Below, piece by piece: positions 29,316 to 41,351 of a stretch of 64,000 nt of DNA; the first letter of the stretch is position 1, and the number at the start of each line of letters is the position of its first letter. Below the pieces are notes generated by a model. The model saw nothing but the letters and a program-made list of their open reading frames with translations. It ran no database searches and was not told the DNA's origin. Source of the stretch: Azolla caroliniana (Eukaryota; Polypodiophyta); the NCBI GenBank assembly GCA_043228905.1, contig JBHGNT010000005.1, positions 11,284,001 through 11,348,000 of the forward strand, given 5' to 3'. The position numbers and the translations under genes are program-made.

Positions 29316-30743
29316 CTAGCAATGCTCGCAGAATTGATGGTCGGAGAAGGAGAGTTTGGGGATGTACCCGGCTCTAGATAGATGCGTAATGCCGGCCTTG
29401 CTGAGGTGTCCTAATCTTCGGTGCCATAGTGATGACACAGGAATATCCACCAAAAACAGGTTACCCTCTCTGAGCGTAACATGTAACGGATACAGTGAGT
29501 GTATCTTGGGTCCTCTAGCAAGCAGGAGGTTCCCCCTGTGGAGTGTCCACCCTCCCGAAGAGAAACCGGCACGAATGCCGTCTTCATCTAGTTGTCCGAC
29601 TGAGATCAATGGCCTCGAGAGCTCGGGTACATGTCGGACATTGTGAAGTACAAGTGTAGAGCCACCTGCAAGGTTGAGCTCTACTGTGCCGATTCCGATG
29701 ATGTCACAGTGTTGTGAGTTGCCGACTCGAACTGAGTCGGAGTGACGGATCGTATATTGCCGAAATTGGGATCTATGAGGAGTCACGTGAAATGACGCGC
29801 CCGAATCCAAGAGCCATGTGCTCGATTCTTCAGTCGTGAGCAGAACTTCTGATCCGACTGGATTTTCGATTGACAGTATATTCGGGTCGTTTGGTAGCAC
29901 ATCAGCTGAGAAGCTGACGTAATTGATCTCCTCATGCCGGCCACTCTTCTTGTCTGATTTCTGAGACTTGTCGTTCTTGTTCTTGAGTGCGCGGCAGTCG
30001 ACTTTGATGTGTCCGGGTTTCTTGCAATAGTTGCAGATTCGATTATCCCGTGACTGGCTCCGTCTTCGCTGATTGTTCGGCTGCCGTGAGGAATCTCTTC
30101 CTCGTATGTTCGATCGGTCTGTCGAACCTTGTACTACATAAGCGTCGTCTGTTGAGTCTTTGGCGAAAGACTTTCTCCGAGCTGCTTCGGTCAGGATTGC
30201 GCTCGTGACTTCGGAGTATTTAACAACCGTGGTTGACGCGTTGCACACGGTTGTGACGAAAGTTTCCCATGATGAGGGAAGGCTACTCATGAGTATCATT
30301 GCTCTGAGTTCATCCTCGATTGCCGTCCCCTGAGATGAGATTTGGGAGCTTATGCTTTCGTACTCATTGAGATGTGCTTGAACCGAATCTGATTCTTTCA
30401 TCCGCAAGTTGTAGAGGCGCCGGATCAGAAACATCTTTGTTGCAGCGACCTTCTTTTCGTAGGTGTCCGACAGTGTTTTCCACAATTCAAATGCTGTCGT
30501 ACACGATTGCACCGTAAAGTATACCGATTCCGATAGGTGCATCCGAATCGTGGCGCGGACGATTCTGTCCAGCTTCTGCCACTCAATTGGTTTGTATCCT
30601 TCTGGAGGTTCTTCATTTTCGATGGGATCGATTTGCCCCTTGACTATGAGATAGTCCTGCATTTGCTCCTTCCAGAAATTGAAGTTCGATCCATCGAACT
30701 TTCGTAGACTCATTTCTGACGAGCCGGATGTTGATGCCATCAA
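29316..30743 (-). CDS. Copia K gag-protease
   Basis: 475 codons from MMASTSGSSEMSLRKFDGSNF. Gag covers about 1-200, the knuckle CNYCKKPGHIKVDC lies near 240, protease LLDSGASFHVTP near 315, and the pre-integrase SLWHRRLGHLSKAGITHL near the end with the first half of the integrase zinc site (HQFCEHC). It ends at a TAG that interrupts integrase. Confidence 0.88.
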   Translation of the reverse strand: MMASTSGSSEMSLRKFDGSNFNFWKEQMQDYLIVKGQIDPIENEEPPEGYKPIEWQKLDRIVRATIRMHLSESVYFTVQSCTTAFELWKTLSDTYEKKVAATKMFLIRRLYNLRMKESDSVQAHLNEYESISSQISSQGTAIEDELRAMILMSSLPSSWETFVTTVCNASTTVVKYSEVTSAILTEAARRKSFAKDSTDDAYVVQGSTDRSNIRGRDSSRQPNNQRRRSQSRDNRICNYCKKPGHIKVDCRALKNKNDKSQKSDKKSGRHEEINYVSFSADVLPNDPNILSIENPVGSEVLLTTEESSTWLLDSGASFHVTPHRSQFRQYTIRHSDSVRVGNSQHCDIIGIGTVELNLAGGSTLVLHNVRHVPELSRPLISVGQLDEDGIRAGFSSGGWTLHRGNLLLARGPKIHSLYPLHVTLREGNLFLVDIPVSSLWHRRLGHLSKAGITHLSRAGYIPKLSFSDHQFCEHC

Positions 30744-31427
30744 ATTTGGTTTCGGTTGACGAAGCTCGGTTCGGAGTTGACTACGAACCTTGTTGGAGTG
30801 CAGCCGGTTGGCTCACCCGATATCGTTCTAGTCGGATTTGAACCCGAGTCGGTTCGGCTTCGGATATATGTATTGTTGAACTTGCTCGAATTGACTCCGG
30901 TAACTTGAGGGACAGAACCGACTGGTCTTCCCGAATGTTGCCGAGTCGGAGTGAGCCCGGTTCGCTTCCGAATATATATGCCAAATACCGATTATTGAAA
31001 CTGATTGTCAGGACCGATTCTGCTTCGGGTGACTGCAGCGACGAGAGAGACGGATCCAACTGATCCTCTCGAATGTCGATCAGCCGGATGAAGCACGAAT
31101 TGGGGTTGTTGTCTTGAGACCGATCTGCACCGAGTGGTTACAATGAGCGGCGAGCAGCGTTTGTTGACCTCTTCGGATGCCGTTTAACCGAGTGGAGCAC
31201 GATCGTGTCAATGTTGCACAAGGGGATTTCACCTCGAGCGGTTACGATCACAAGGAACAGAGTACAACCGGCTGGCTTACTCCAAGCGAAAATGATCTAA
31301 CGCGATGAGATGCAAGCCTCGTTTTTCTTCTTCTTCTCTCTTCTTCGAATGACGCAAGAAACCGAATGCTGTGCAGGTTGAGACGACGGCCGACAGCGGG
31401 TTGAGGAACCTTCGCTCTGATACCAGA
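30744..31427 (-). other. Copia K leader with primer binding site
   Basis: About 670 bases separate the gag start from the primer site TGGTATCAGAGCG (31414-31426, minus strand), unusually long next to the 15-30 bases in B and J. No ORF stands out. It may hold packaging signals or introns. Confidence 0.6.
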
Positions 31428-31716
31428 TGTTGGAGACAAGGCCGTGTCGATGCGGAAGATCTAATAGCATTCGATTAGGGTTGAGTACCTGCGTATGACA
31501 GAATCATAGATCGTGCACAGAGATAGAGAGAGAGAGAGAGAGGCACAAAAGACTTTCTATTCAATAGAAAACAATAATACAACACCCCAACCTTACAAAA
31601 AGGTTACAAGGTCACTATATATAGTGACCGACTTAGGGAAACTACCCTTTATGCTAATTACACAAATGGCCCAAAGGGATAGTGTGAATACGTCCATTAT
31701 ACACTTGTATTCGACA
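31428..31716 (-). mobile_element. Copia K 5' LTR (minus strand, 289 bp)
   Basis: Near-identical to 26228-26516. It is followed by target duplication CACGC (31717-31721). Contains a TATATATAGTGAC box and a (GA)n tract. Confidence 0.9.
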
Positions 31717-31721
31717 CACGC

Positions 31722-33835
31722 CGCAGAAAGTGTGGACCGGTAAGGAAGTGTCCTACCGGCATCTGAAGGTGTTCGGGTGTCTCGCATACGTGCATGTGGC
31801 AAAGGACCGGAGAGGAAAGCTAGATCCAAAGACCCGGCCATGCATATTCCTCGGTTACGGCGACGATGAGTTCGGCTACTGAGTATGGGACCCGGTCGAC
31901 AAGAAGATATTCAGGAGTCGAGACATCATCTTCATGGAGGACAAGACACTCGCCGACTGGGAGTCGGAGAAGAAGGTGAAGAGCTCCAAGTCGACCGGTG
32001 AGGATCAACTCTACGAGGAGCAGTCCCGACCGGCAAGGGACCGGTTAGCACTCGAGGATCCGGCCGAAGGCGGTGAAGAAACAGAACCGGCCGAAGAAGA
32101 TGAAAATGATACCGGAACCGGCCCCGATCCCGAAATGGATTCGGATGAAGAAGAATCGGAAGAACCGGTTACTGAAGCTCCGGAACGGAGATATCCTCTA
32201 AGAGAGAGAAGGGCCCCCCGGAGATTTCCGGAACCAGAGCACGTGCTGCTAACCGACGAGGGGGAGCCGGAGAGCTTTGAAGAAGCAAAGCATGACACCC
32301 AGAGCCGCAGGTGGTTGAGTGCCATGCAGGACGAGATGGATTCCCTGCATGAGAACCACACATATGAACTTGTGGAGTTGCCGAAAGGAAAGCGGGCACT
32401 TCGAAACAAGTGGGTGTTCAAGCTGAAACCGGGAGATGCCGGAAACGCCCCGAGATACAAAGCCAGGATCGTGGTGAAGGGGTTTCAGCAGAAGAAGGGC
32501 GTCGACTTCGACGAGATATTTGCCCCGGTAGTGAAGATGACCTCCATCCGAATGGTGCTGAGCATAGCGGCAAGCATGGACCTCGAGGTAGAACAGATGG
32601 ACGTGAAGACGGCATTCCTTCACGGTGACCTCGAAGAAGAGATCTACATGCAGCAACCGGAAGGATTCGAGAAGAAAGGGAAGGAGCACCTGGTATGCCG
32701 GTTGAAGAAGAGCCTTTACGGACTGAAGCAGGCTCCCCGGCAATGGTACCGGAAGTTCGACTCCTTCATGACCGACGAAGGGTACCTCAAAACGCAGTCC
32801 GACCACTGCGTGTTTGTGAAGAAGTTCGAAGGAGGAGACTTTCTAATACTCCTCCTATACGTGGACGACATGTTGATCGTCGGACGGGACCAGGTCAAGA
32901 TACGGATGCTGAAGAAGGCTCTTCACCGAACCTTCTCAATGAAGGACTTGGGTCCAGCGAGGCAAATACTAGGGATGCACATCATCCGGGACCGGAAGAA
33001 GAAGCAGTTGTGGCTGTCACAGGAGAAGTACGTGACAAAGGTGCTTCAACGGTTCAACATGTCGGAAGCAAGACCAGTCGGGTCAACTCTCCCGGCAAAC
33101 TGCAAGCTGTCCAACAAGCAAAGTCCCAAGACAAAGGCTGAAAAGGAGGATATGATGAAAGTGCCGTATGCCTCAGCCGTCGGGAGCTTGATGTACGCGA
33201 TGGTGTGTACCCGACCGGACATAGGATATGCAGTCGGAGTGGTGAGCCGGTACATGAGCAATCACGGCAAAGAGCATTGGAACGCGGCCAAGTGGATACT
33301 CCGATACCTGAAGGGCACGGCAAACGTGTGCCTCCGATTCGGCTCCGGTAAGCCCGAACTCGACGGCTTCACCGATTCGGATATGTCGGCTGATGCAGAT
33401 ACCAGCCGGTCCACATCAGGGTATGTGATGACGTATGCAGGGGGAGCCGTTTCGTGGCAGTCGAGGCTGCAGAAGACGGTTGCGTTGTCAACCACGGAGG
33501 CGGAGTACATGGCAGCTGTTGAAGCCGGCAAGGAAATAATATGGATGAAGGACTTCATTAGAGAGCTCGGGATCCGGCAGGAGGAGTACCGACTCTACTG
33601 CGATAGTCAGAGCGCCATCCACCTTGCAAAGAACGCGGCCTACCATTCTCGGACGAAACACATCCAGCGTAGATACCACTGGATCCGGGAAAGGATAGAA
33701 GACAAGGAGTTCGTGCTGACGAAGATCCACACGGACGAGAACGGGTCGGATATGCTGACCAAGGTGCTCACACCCGACAAGCTGGAAGCATGCCGGAAGA
33801 GGATCGGATTGGAAAGACATCCCATGCCGAAGTGA
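31722..33835 (+). pseudogene. Copia B integrase end, RT and RNase H
   Basis: Continues the B polyprotein after K. A TGA at 31880-31882 (TAC TGA GTA) replaces the CGA seen in element J, a C to T change at CpG. After it the frame is open to the stop at 33833-33835: acidic linker (YPLRERRAPRRF), RT (DFDEIFAPVVKMTSIR, FLHGDLEEEIYMQQP, SLYGLKQAPRQWY, YVDDMLIVG) and RNase H (FTDSDMSADADTSRSTSGY, TTEAEYMAAVEAGKE, YCDSQSAIHLAKN, HIQRRYHWIRE), ending RHPMPK. Confidence 0.92.
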
Positions 33836-33845
33836 AGGGGGAGTT

Positions 33846-34449
33846 TGTTGGGATTACGGTCTGTTCGGATGGGATGGTCGGATGCCGGAGATGAATGCCG
33901 ACGAGCCCGGTTTTCGGTTTCGGAACCGGATGATGAAGACCCCGGCTTCGGAGCCGGATGACGAATGTACCCGGAGAGAGATCCAGATGCAGGGACATAT
34001 CCGTGAATATGTTTGCTAAGGGCCCCTGAGGCTATAGTTGTAAATAGCCCCAAAGTCATATATGTATAAATATGACTTAGGGCAAACAGTTTTGTAGTTG
34101 CTCATCATTTTTCTGTTTTTCCACTTAAGAGGAGTGAAGAGAGAGAGCAGCCGTGGAGAGATAGAGCGTGAGAGAGGAAGAGGTCGACGCCTCTGTGTAT
34201 TTCCGCCGCCTGTGGCGAGGACAGCGAGCTCAAGGTCGTCGCCTTGCAGCTCGTCATTGTATACTTCTCTGTGTATAGTGTTGGTTTGGAGTCTTGTACT
34301 CCCGTGGTTTTTCCCGTACTGGGTTTTCCACGTTAATCCCTGTGTATTCGTGTTTCTCTCTCTGTGGTTCCTATTTTCTGCTGCATCGATTCGCGCTTAC
34401 TCAGTTGTGGCCGAGGGAAGAAGGTTAATCGAAGAGTTGATTCCTTACA
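33846..34449 (+). mobile_element. Copia B 3' LTR (604 bp)
   Basis: Follows the polypurine tract AGTGAAGGGGGAG. It is equal in length to the 5' LTR. Target duplication TCATC at 34450-34454. Confidence 0.9.
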
Positions 34450-34487
34450 TCATCCAGATCCCATATGGAGGGACTTGTTTCCCAACA
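34450..34487 (-). mobile_element. Copia C 3' LTR, first 38 bases (minus strand)
   Basis: On the minus strand this starts TGTTGGGAAACAAGTCCC right after the C polypurine tract (34488-34500). Element B inserted 33 bases into it. The rest is at 22999-23511. Confidence 0.8.
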
Positions 34488-35813
34488 AACTCCCCCTTCA
34501 CTCCGGCATGGGATGTCTCGTAAGTCCGATATGTCTCCAATAGGCGTGGAGCTTGTCAGCTGACAACATCTTGGTTAGCATGTCTGACTCGTTCTCCTCC
34601 ATATGGTTCATTGTCACCAAGAATTCTTTATCTTCTACCTTCTCTCGGAACCAGTGATATCTTCTCTGGATGTGCTTGGTCTGGGAATGGTAGGTTGCGT
34701 TCTTCGTGAGGAAGATGGTACTTTGATTGTCGCAGTAGAGCCAGAATTCCTCCTATTGGATCCCTAGCTCTTCAATGAAGTCCTTCATCCAGATTACCTC
34801 TTGACCAGCTTCTACAGTCGGCATGTACTCCGCTTCTGTTGTTGACAATGAAACAGACTTTTGGAGCCTCGACTGCCACGATGCGGCTCCCCCTACATAT
34901 GTCATGACATATCCGAGTGTAGACTGGCCGGTATCCCCATCAATCGACATATCTGAATCCGTGAATCCTTCAAGTTGTGGTTTTCCGGAGCTGAATCGGA
35001 GGCACATACTCGAGGCCTTTGTCTTCGGGCTCTGCTTCCCAGACACCTTGTAGTTTGCTGGAAGTGTCGATCCGACCGACATTGTATCCTTCATGTTGAA
35101 CCTCTGAAGCACATTTGTCACGTACTTTTCCTGTGACAACCACAACTACTTCTTCGACCGGTTCCGGAGTATGTGCATCCCTAGGATCTATCTCGCCGGA
35201 CCCAGATCTTTCATTGAGAAGGTCCGGTTCAAGGCCTTCTTCAGATTCCCGATTTTGATTTTGTCTGGTCCGACGATGAGCATGTCATCCACATACAATA
35301 GGAGTATCCGAACTCTTCTTCGTCGAACTTCATCATGAATACAAAGTGGCCGGCCTACATCTTGTGGTATCCTTGGTCGGTCATGAAGGAGTTGAAGTTC
35401 CGGTACTATTGCTGGGGAGCTTGCTTCAGTCCATATAAGCTCTTCGTCAACCGGCATACAAGGTGCTCCTTCCCTTCCTTGACAAATCCCTATGGTTGTT
35501 GAATGTACATCTCTTCGAGGTCACCGTGTAGGAACGTTGTCTTAACGTCTAGTTGTTAAACCTCGAGGTCCATGCTTGCCGCAATGCTCAATATAGTCCG
35601 GATGGATGTCATCTTGACTACCAAGGCAAAAATCTCATCGAAATCCATTCCCTTCTTCTGTTGGAAACCCTTCACCACAATGCAGGACTTATACCTTGGT
35701 GGATTTCCAGCATCTCCCGGTTTCAACTTGTACACCCACTTGTTCCGGAGTGCTCTCTTTCCTTTTAGCAGCTCCGTCAATTCATATGTGTGGTTCTCAT
35801 GCAGGGAATCCAT
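34488..35813 (-). pseudogene. Copia C RT and RNase H (minus strand), decayed
   Basis: From the right: MDSLHENHTYEL, KGFQQKKGMDFDEIFALVVKMTSIR, then frame breaks, YGLKQAP-like and LLLYVDDMLIVG sequence near 35280, MWLSQEKYVTNVLQRFNM, a shortened stretch that skips from SPKTKA to SSMCLRF, FTDSDMSIDGDTGQSTLGY, TTEAEYMPTVEAGQEV, and the end DMLTKMLSADKLHAYWRHIGL (about 34500-34600). Many stops; the 5' half of the element is missing. Confidence 0.85.
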
Positions 35814-36192
35814 CTCCGAGGGGGCCTTCTCTACAGCAACACATGCTCTACATCCAGAAATCTCCGAGGGGGCCTTCTCTCCATTTGTTCTGTTGGGAAG
35901 TCGGTCCCTCCGGATGGGATCCGGTTATGAATAAAGAGGACCTAGTGAGAACTGGAAGAGATCCGGAAACCGGATCGGAATCAATCAATTCATATGTGTG
36001 GTTCTCATGCAGGGAATCCATCTCCGAGGGGGCCTTCTCTACAACAACACATGCTCTACATCCGGAAATCTCCGAGGGGGCCTTCTCTCCATTTGTTTTG
36101 TTGGGAAGTCGGTCCCTCCAGATGGGGTCTAGTTATGAATAAGGAGGACCTAGTGAGAACCGGAAGAGATCCGGAAACCAGATCGGATGGAT
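35777..36192. repeat. 208-bp tandem duplication joining Copia C and a plus-strand LTR start
   Basis: Units start at 35777 and 35985 (TCAATTCATATGTGTGG). Each contains the antisense HENHTYE coding piece, two copies of CTCCGAGGGGGCCTTCTCT, then the first 90 or so bases of a plus LTR (TGTTGGGAAGTCGGTCCC at 35891 and 36099). Confidence 0.85.
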
Positions 36193-36490
36193 CCGGTGAG
36201 AACCGGAAGAAAAGACATATTTGTAAATATGTTTTGAGTAAGCCTATTGAGGCTATATTTGTAAATAGCCCTAAGTTCATAAGAGTATAAATATGACCTA
36301 GGGAAATCACAGAAGGGAGTGTTGTCATATTGTTGTATGTGCATAACTGTTGTATAGAGAGAGAGAGATATAGAGTGATACTCTATTGTAACCGCCACTC
36401 AAGGTCATTGCCTCCGAGTCTCTAATTGTGCCCTTTTCTTCATAGTGATAGTTGGAGTCTGTGGGCTCCCGTGGTTTTTCCCATTCAGGG
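36099..36490 (+). mobile_element. Copia F 5' LTR, left part
   Basis: Starts TGTTGGGAAGTCGG and runs to CCCATTCAGGG, where gypsy element D is inserted. It continues at 44498. Confidence 0.85.
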
Positions 36491-36932
36491 TGTTACCCGG
36501 CCGGCAAAGGGGTTAAAGACCAGAATATGAAAGGGATTATTTATTCGGAATCTATTTTAATTAAGTAGTTTATGAGACGTGAACGGACAGACCCGAATCG
36601 GTATGTTGATCCGGATCCAGACCAGTTCCGAATAGGTGCCGGTTGGCACCGTTTTGTACTCAACATCGGTGACCTATATAAAGGCCCGTTTACAATGTAA
36701 AACGTTGACGGATAATTAATAGAGCTTCTTGTTTTATCTTTAAGTGTTGATTACCGTTTTGTACTAATTGTTCTATCATACGCGTGTATCCAGTCTAATG
36801 CCATACTGCTAAGTAACCAATTAAGTCTAATTAATCGTTGTGTCTTAAGTTATCTCACCGTAACACCCCTTTGGTGAAGTGTCTTCCATAGACACCCTAT
36901 GTTAGGCCATTGTCTGGCCCTAAGGAATAACA
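36491..36932 (+). mobile_element. Gypsy D 5' LTR (442 bp)
   Basis: Starts TGTTACCCGG and ends GAATAACA. A CCTATATAAAGGCCC TATA box lies at about 36672. Flanks CAGGG (left) and CAGGA (44498-44502) are the probable target duplication with one change. A TTTTGGCGTCCATGATT segment at about 36937 would be the primer site. Confidence 0.85.
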
Positions 36933-38690
36933 CAGGTTTTGGCGTCCATGATTCCTGCACAATTGCAGTGAACAATGGCGGGAATGGATGATTAGACCAA
37001 CGAACGACCCGGTTACGGAGCGAGCATAGAGACTTGTTGAACGGCTAAGGAAGCAAGAGGCTTTCCAGCAAGCGGCAGAAGAAATCAGTGCGGATCGCTC
37101 ATTTTCCATGGTGATCCAGCGAGTGGCTAGGGAGTCATTGCGTTCACAACAAAACAACTACCCGAACGAAGGAAGCAGCCTAAGCAACCTTCGGGAAATG
37201 GAATTCCTTCTCCAGGCATTGACAACGGGTGAAGGCAAATCCGAAGCATTTTCGGCTTTTGAATCAGATTCGGAAGGGGAATACAGCGCGCATACGAACT
37301 ACCGCAGCAGTAACGACACCCCAAACTGACTGGAGGACGAGGAGTCGGATACCTTGCCGACACCGGGACCAGAATTGACAAGGCTGGAACCTCCAACACC
37401 AGAAGTCGAGCACACACAGCAGAACTAGAAGTCGAGGAAGATAGACCTCCGACACCAGAAGTCGAGCACACATAGGAACCAGAAGTCGAGGAAGAGAGAT
37501 CTCCGACACTAGAAGTCGAGCACACACCAAAACCAGAAGTCGAGGAAGAGAGACCTCCGACAACGGAAGTCGAGCACACACTAGAACCAGAAATCGAGGA
37601 AAAGAGACCTCCGACATCGGCAGTCGAGGAGGGGAGGCCTCCGACAGCGAAAGAGGAGCAGGAAAGACCTCTGACGCCGACAGAAGATGAGGAAAGACCA
37701 CCGACACCACCAACCCGCATACCAACACCAGACGACGATATGTCGTTCCAATATCCCAGATACCGGGATGATCCGGACGTGGAATCCCACATCCATGCGT
37801 TTCAGTAGACCTGAGAGGCAAACCATGTGTCGCAACGCTTAAATGCGGCCGGAGAGGAACGCTCAAAAAGGGCAGATTTCGGCATGACCCTAGAGGGACC
37901 GGCCGCCAGATGGCACTGAACAGAAGATCCCAGCACCATCCCCACGTTTGAAACATTAAAGATAAAATTCTTGCATTTCTTTCACAAGGAGATGGACCAA
38001 CGGGAAATGGTAGGCTTGTTTTACAATATCCGATAGGAACCAACGGAGAACATTCAACAGTTTGTCATCCGGTTCCAACGGATCCACAGTCAGCTCAACC
38101 GGACACCATTGGAGGAAGAAACAAAGGCCATATTCCTAGCAGCACTCCGGGAGCCCTTACGAACGGTGTGCACCATCATTGATTTCCGCACCAACAGCAT
38201 AGATCAAGTGATCGACCGAGTTCAGGGAATGGAAAACTCAAGTTTATGCCTAACCATGGGCGCACTTCAGCGTGCACTACCAACAGATGAGGACCTTTGT
38301 TTCCGGCAAGCAATTCAATGTACGACATGCCTGAATACCAGACATTCAGCGCTGAAATGCAGAATGCATTCCCAATGCTTGCTCGGCCACTCCAGAAGTC
38401 ACACAATGGAACGGTGTGAGTATAACTTGTTAAATCGGCAAGCACCACCGGTCCGGCAAATTGAACCACGAAGCAATTGGGAGGAAGAAGAGGAACGTTG
38501 GTGGCGAGAGGAGCGCTACTGGCCGACAGAAGATGTCTGGTACAACGATCGAAGAGACGCTTATGACCAGTATGACAGACGGGATAGATACCGAGACCAT
38601 AATGGACGGTACGAGAGATACAACCAGGATCACTGCCCTGGTTACAACCAACGACGGGGTGACTATAGCAAGTATGATGACTGACCCCGT
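36933..38690 (+). pseudogene. Gypsy D gag
   Basis: Several frame breaks. An N-terminal part (VIQRVARESLRSQQNN, 37108-37329) is followed by a Pro/Glu repeat region, then the retrotransposon Gag core near 37730-38240 (FQYPRYRDDPDVESHIHAF, FFHKEMDQREMVGLFYNI, FVIRFQRIHSQLNRTPLEEETKAIFLAAL). Next comes a Cys/His cluster (CTTCLNTRHSALKCRMHSQC) and an Arg/Asp/Tyr-rich tail open to 38684. It acts as the capsid precursor in intact relatives. Confidence 0.8.
37390..37720 (+). repeat. Tandem EVEE/PPTPEVE coding repeat in gypsy D gag
   Basis: Five or so imperfect units of roughly 57 bp, each with GAAGTCGAGGAAGAGAGACC, TCCGACAxCxGAAGTCGAG and CACACAC. Translated they give Pro/Glu/Val-rich units. Some units now contain stops. 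Confidence 0.8.
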
Positions 38691-39915
38691 CACGGTTACT
38701 GAAACAAAAAGCATTTCAACAAGAAACGACATTTCACCAAAAAGGGGGATCATCCACGGGAACCGGAAAAGGGCACTCCAAGCAGCCAACCGAACCAAAA
38801 CCAAGCACTTACCACAAGACCTCAACCAGGTGCGGGCACAAACGCCGAATCCAGCAACACCCAAAAGGCGTACTGTTATTATTGCCGGCAAGAAGGCCAC
38901 TATAGTAACCAATGTCCGGCGAAGAGCTATGACAAGCGACCAACGGTGAACATGGTAGATGCGGAAGTCACGGACTTACAACAAGTCACTACAAGATCAA
39001 AAGGCAAAGCCACGGAATGGGAAACACAAGAAGCCATCCGGAAACAAGCAACCGAATGGGTGAAGAAAGCAAACGAGCGGAATGCGGCAGAGCTCGAACA
39101 ACAAAAGGAGAATGCCGAAGCACTCACCGGCTTAGGGCAGCCCGAAAACCGAACAAGAATGCCAAATAACGCTGCCGTTAGGCCGGCTATTGCAACTAGT
39201 ACCACGCTTCACAGAAGGACTGAAGACAGGAAGGACGGAAGCCGACACACCACTGGCTCCGGCGTTCTTCTCAAATTCGGAGGAAGGACCGGCGGTAGTA
39301 GACACGAGCAGTCCGGCAATCACAGCCACCGTGAAAGGAAAAGAGTTACCCGACACGATTATCGATGGAGGATCCAACGTGAACGTCATTAGCCTCCGAA
39401 CGTGTAACACTCTAGGAATCCATGACTGGGAACCATGCCCGTTTTGGCTTCGGATGGCGGACACAAGCTCAGTATGGCCGACCGGATTAATACGTGATCT
39501 GGAAGTGACCATCGGGGGTCACACATTTCGCATTTCCACAGTAGTTCTCAAGCTACAGGCTCAGGGAGCGTACCCACTATTGTTGGGACACCCTTGGTTA
39601 AAAACAACACACATCAAGCAAAACTGGAGGAAGAATTTAATTACATTCCGGCGTGGAAAAGCGAAAGTACGAGTCTCGAAAGTACAAGTACGGTCGTGTA
39701 CTAGCAAGGAATTGATGCCACTATATGCGGAATGTGTAAACATGTTGGAAGGATTGGCGGATGAAGAGGTTGATCAATACTTACAGGAAAATCCGAAGAT
39801 CGTACCTCTGTTCGAAATTGATGTAGCTGAAGCAGTATCACCGTACATACTGCAACCGGACGGGACCAACGAGGAACTAGATAAAGAAGCGATCCGGGAG
39901 TTACGGCAAGCATAG
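38691..39915 (+). pseudogene. Gypsy D nucleocapsid knuckle and protease
   Basis: A CYYCRQEGHYSNQC zinc knuckle is encoded near 38875-38920. The protease lies in the frame 39190-39915: IIDGGSNVNVIS (39357 onward), where the usual Asp-Ser/Thr-Gly is Asp-Gly-Gly, and the later LLLGHPWL flap-end motif. The frame runs on into the spacer before RT (EVDQYLQENPKIVPLFEID). Confidence 0.85.
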
Positions 39916-39936
39916 GAGGCACTGGAAAGAGAAACG

Positions 39937-41295
39937 GTGGTATCGCAGCGCTTAAAAGCATCCCAACTTGAAGAGGTAAACCTAGGTACCACAGAGGATG
40001 CAAGACCGGTTCAAATCGCCAAGGAAATGATTCCGAAGAACAAAACGGCAATTGCCTGGTCCTATGAGGACATGGGGGGACTCGATCCTCAATTGTATCA
40101 ACACCAGATACATCTGAGTAAAGACGCCAAACCGGTAGCGCAACAACGTTACCAGATGAACCCGAATTACGCAGCAAAAGTCAAAGAAGAAATCGACAAG
40201 TTGCTAAGGGTTGGCTTCATCCGCCGGTAAAGAAAGCCACATGGCTCAGTCCTATAGTCATAGTACCGAAAAAGAATGGGAAGATAAGAGTTTGCATCGA
40301 CTACCGGAAATTGAATGCGGCTACGGTAACGGACGCCTTCCCACTTCCATCGACGGATGGAGTCCTGGATGCGGTCGCCGGTCATGAGGTGTACAGTTTT
40401 CGGGATGGTTTCAGTGGCTATAATCAGATCCGGATGCACCCCGACGACCAAGAGAAAACTGCTTTTGTCACCGAATGGGGAGTCTTTGTTGCTGTAGTTA
40501 TGATGTTCGAACTGAAAACGGCGCCGGAAACCTTCTAGCGGATCATCATGGAAATTTTCGGAGAATTCATTCCGGCATTCATGCAGGAGTTCTTGGACGG
40601 CTTTGTTGTTTATAGCCGGAAAGGGGATCACCTTCAGCACCTCCGACTATGTTTGGAGAAATGTAGGGTTTACCGACTAAGCCTGAACCCGGCGAAATGC
40701 GTGTTCGGAGTGTCCAGCGGAACATTACTTGGCCACATCGTGAGCAAGGACGGTATTGTAGTGGATCCGGACAAGGTCAAACCTATTTTGGAGGCACCGA
40801 CACCAACCACGGCAAAGGCATTAAGCCAGTTCTTAGGACAACTTCGGTAGCATAGCCAAATGCTCCGGTATCTAGCAGACCTGGCTACACCATTGCATGC
40901 CGTGGTACATCGGACACCATTCCAATGGACAGACACAGAAGACCAGGCTTACCAGGCACTAAAGGTATTGTTGTCACAAGCACCGGTGGTGCAGCCTCCG
41001 GATTGGTCTAAAGAGTTCCATGTGTTCGTTGACGCGTCCGACACCGCAATTGGGAGCGCGCTTATGCAACTTACAGAACCGAAGTGGTACCGGCCAGTGT
41101 ATTATGCCAACCGGAAGCTGTCCCAAGCAGAACTTAATTATTCCACAACGGAAAGGGAGGCCTTGGGTATGATCTACAGTGTCACCAAGTTTAGACACTA
41201 TCTATTGGGAAGGAAATTTTCCTTTCACGTGGACCATTCGGCGCTCCTCTATTTGGTGTCCAAAGCATCACTAACTGGTAAGCTGGCCTGGTGAA
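39937..41295 (+). pseudogene. Gypsy D reverse transcriptase and RNase H
   Basis: Pieces in order: YQMNPNYAAKVKEEIDKLL, IVPKKNGKIRVCIDYRKLNAAT, FRDGFSGYNQIRMHPDDQEKTAF, FLDGFVVYS (40590 onward; second Asp of the catalytic DD is Gly), LNPAKCVFGVSSGTLLGHIVS, then connection and RNase H (FVDASDTAIGSALMQ, TTEREALGMIYSVTKFRHYLLG, VDHSALLYL). Stops at about 40229, 40538, 40850 and 41294 show decay. Confidence 0.88.
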
Positions 41296-41351
41296 CGTTA
41301 CTAGTACAAGAATTTGAGTTCGAGATATTCCACCGACCCGGCATACAACAT

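Noticed and set aside
37127-38043. Minus-strand frames of 221 and 259 codons in gypsy D
   Set aside because: Low-complexity Ser/Gly/Val or Leu/Ser/Arg repeats that mirror the sense EVEE/PPTPEVE repeat of gag.
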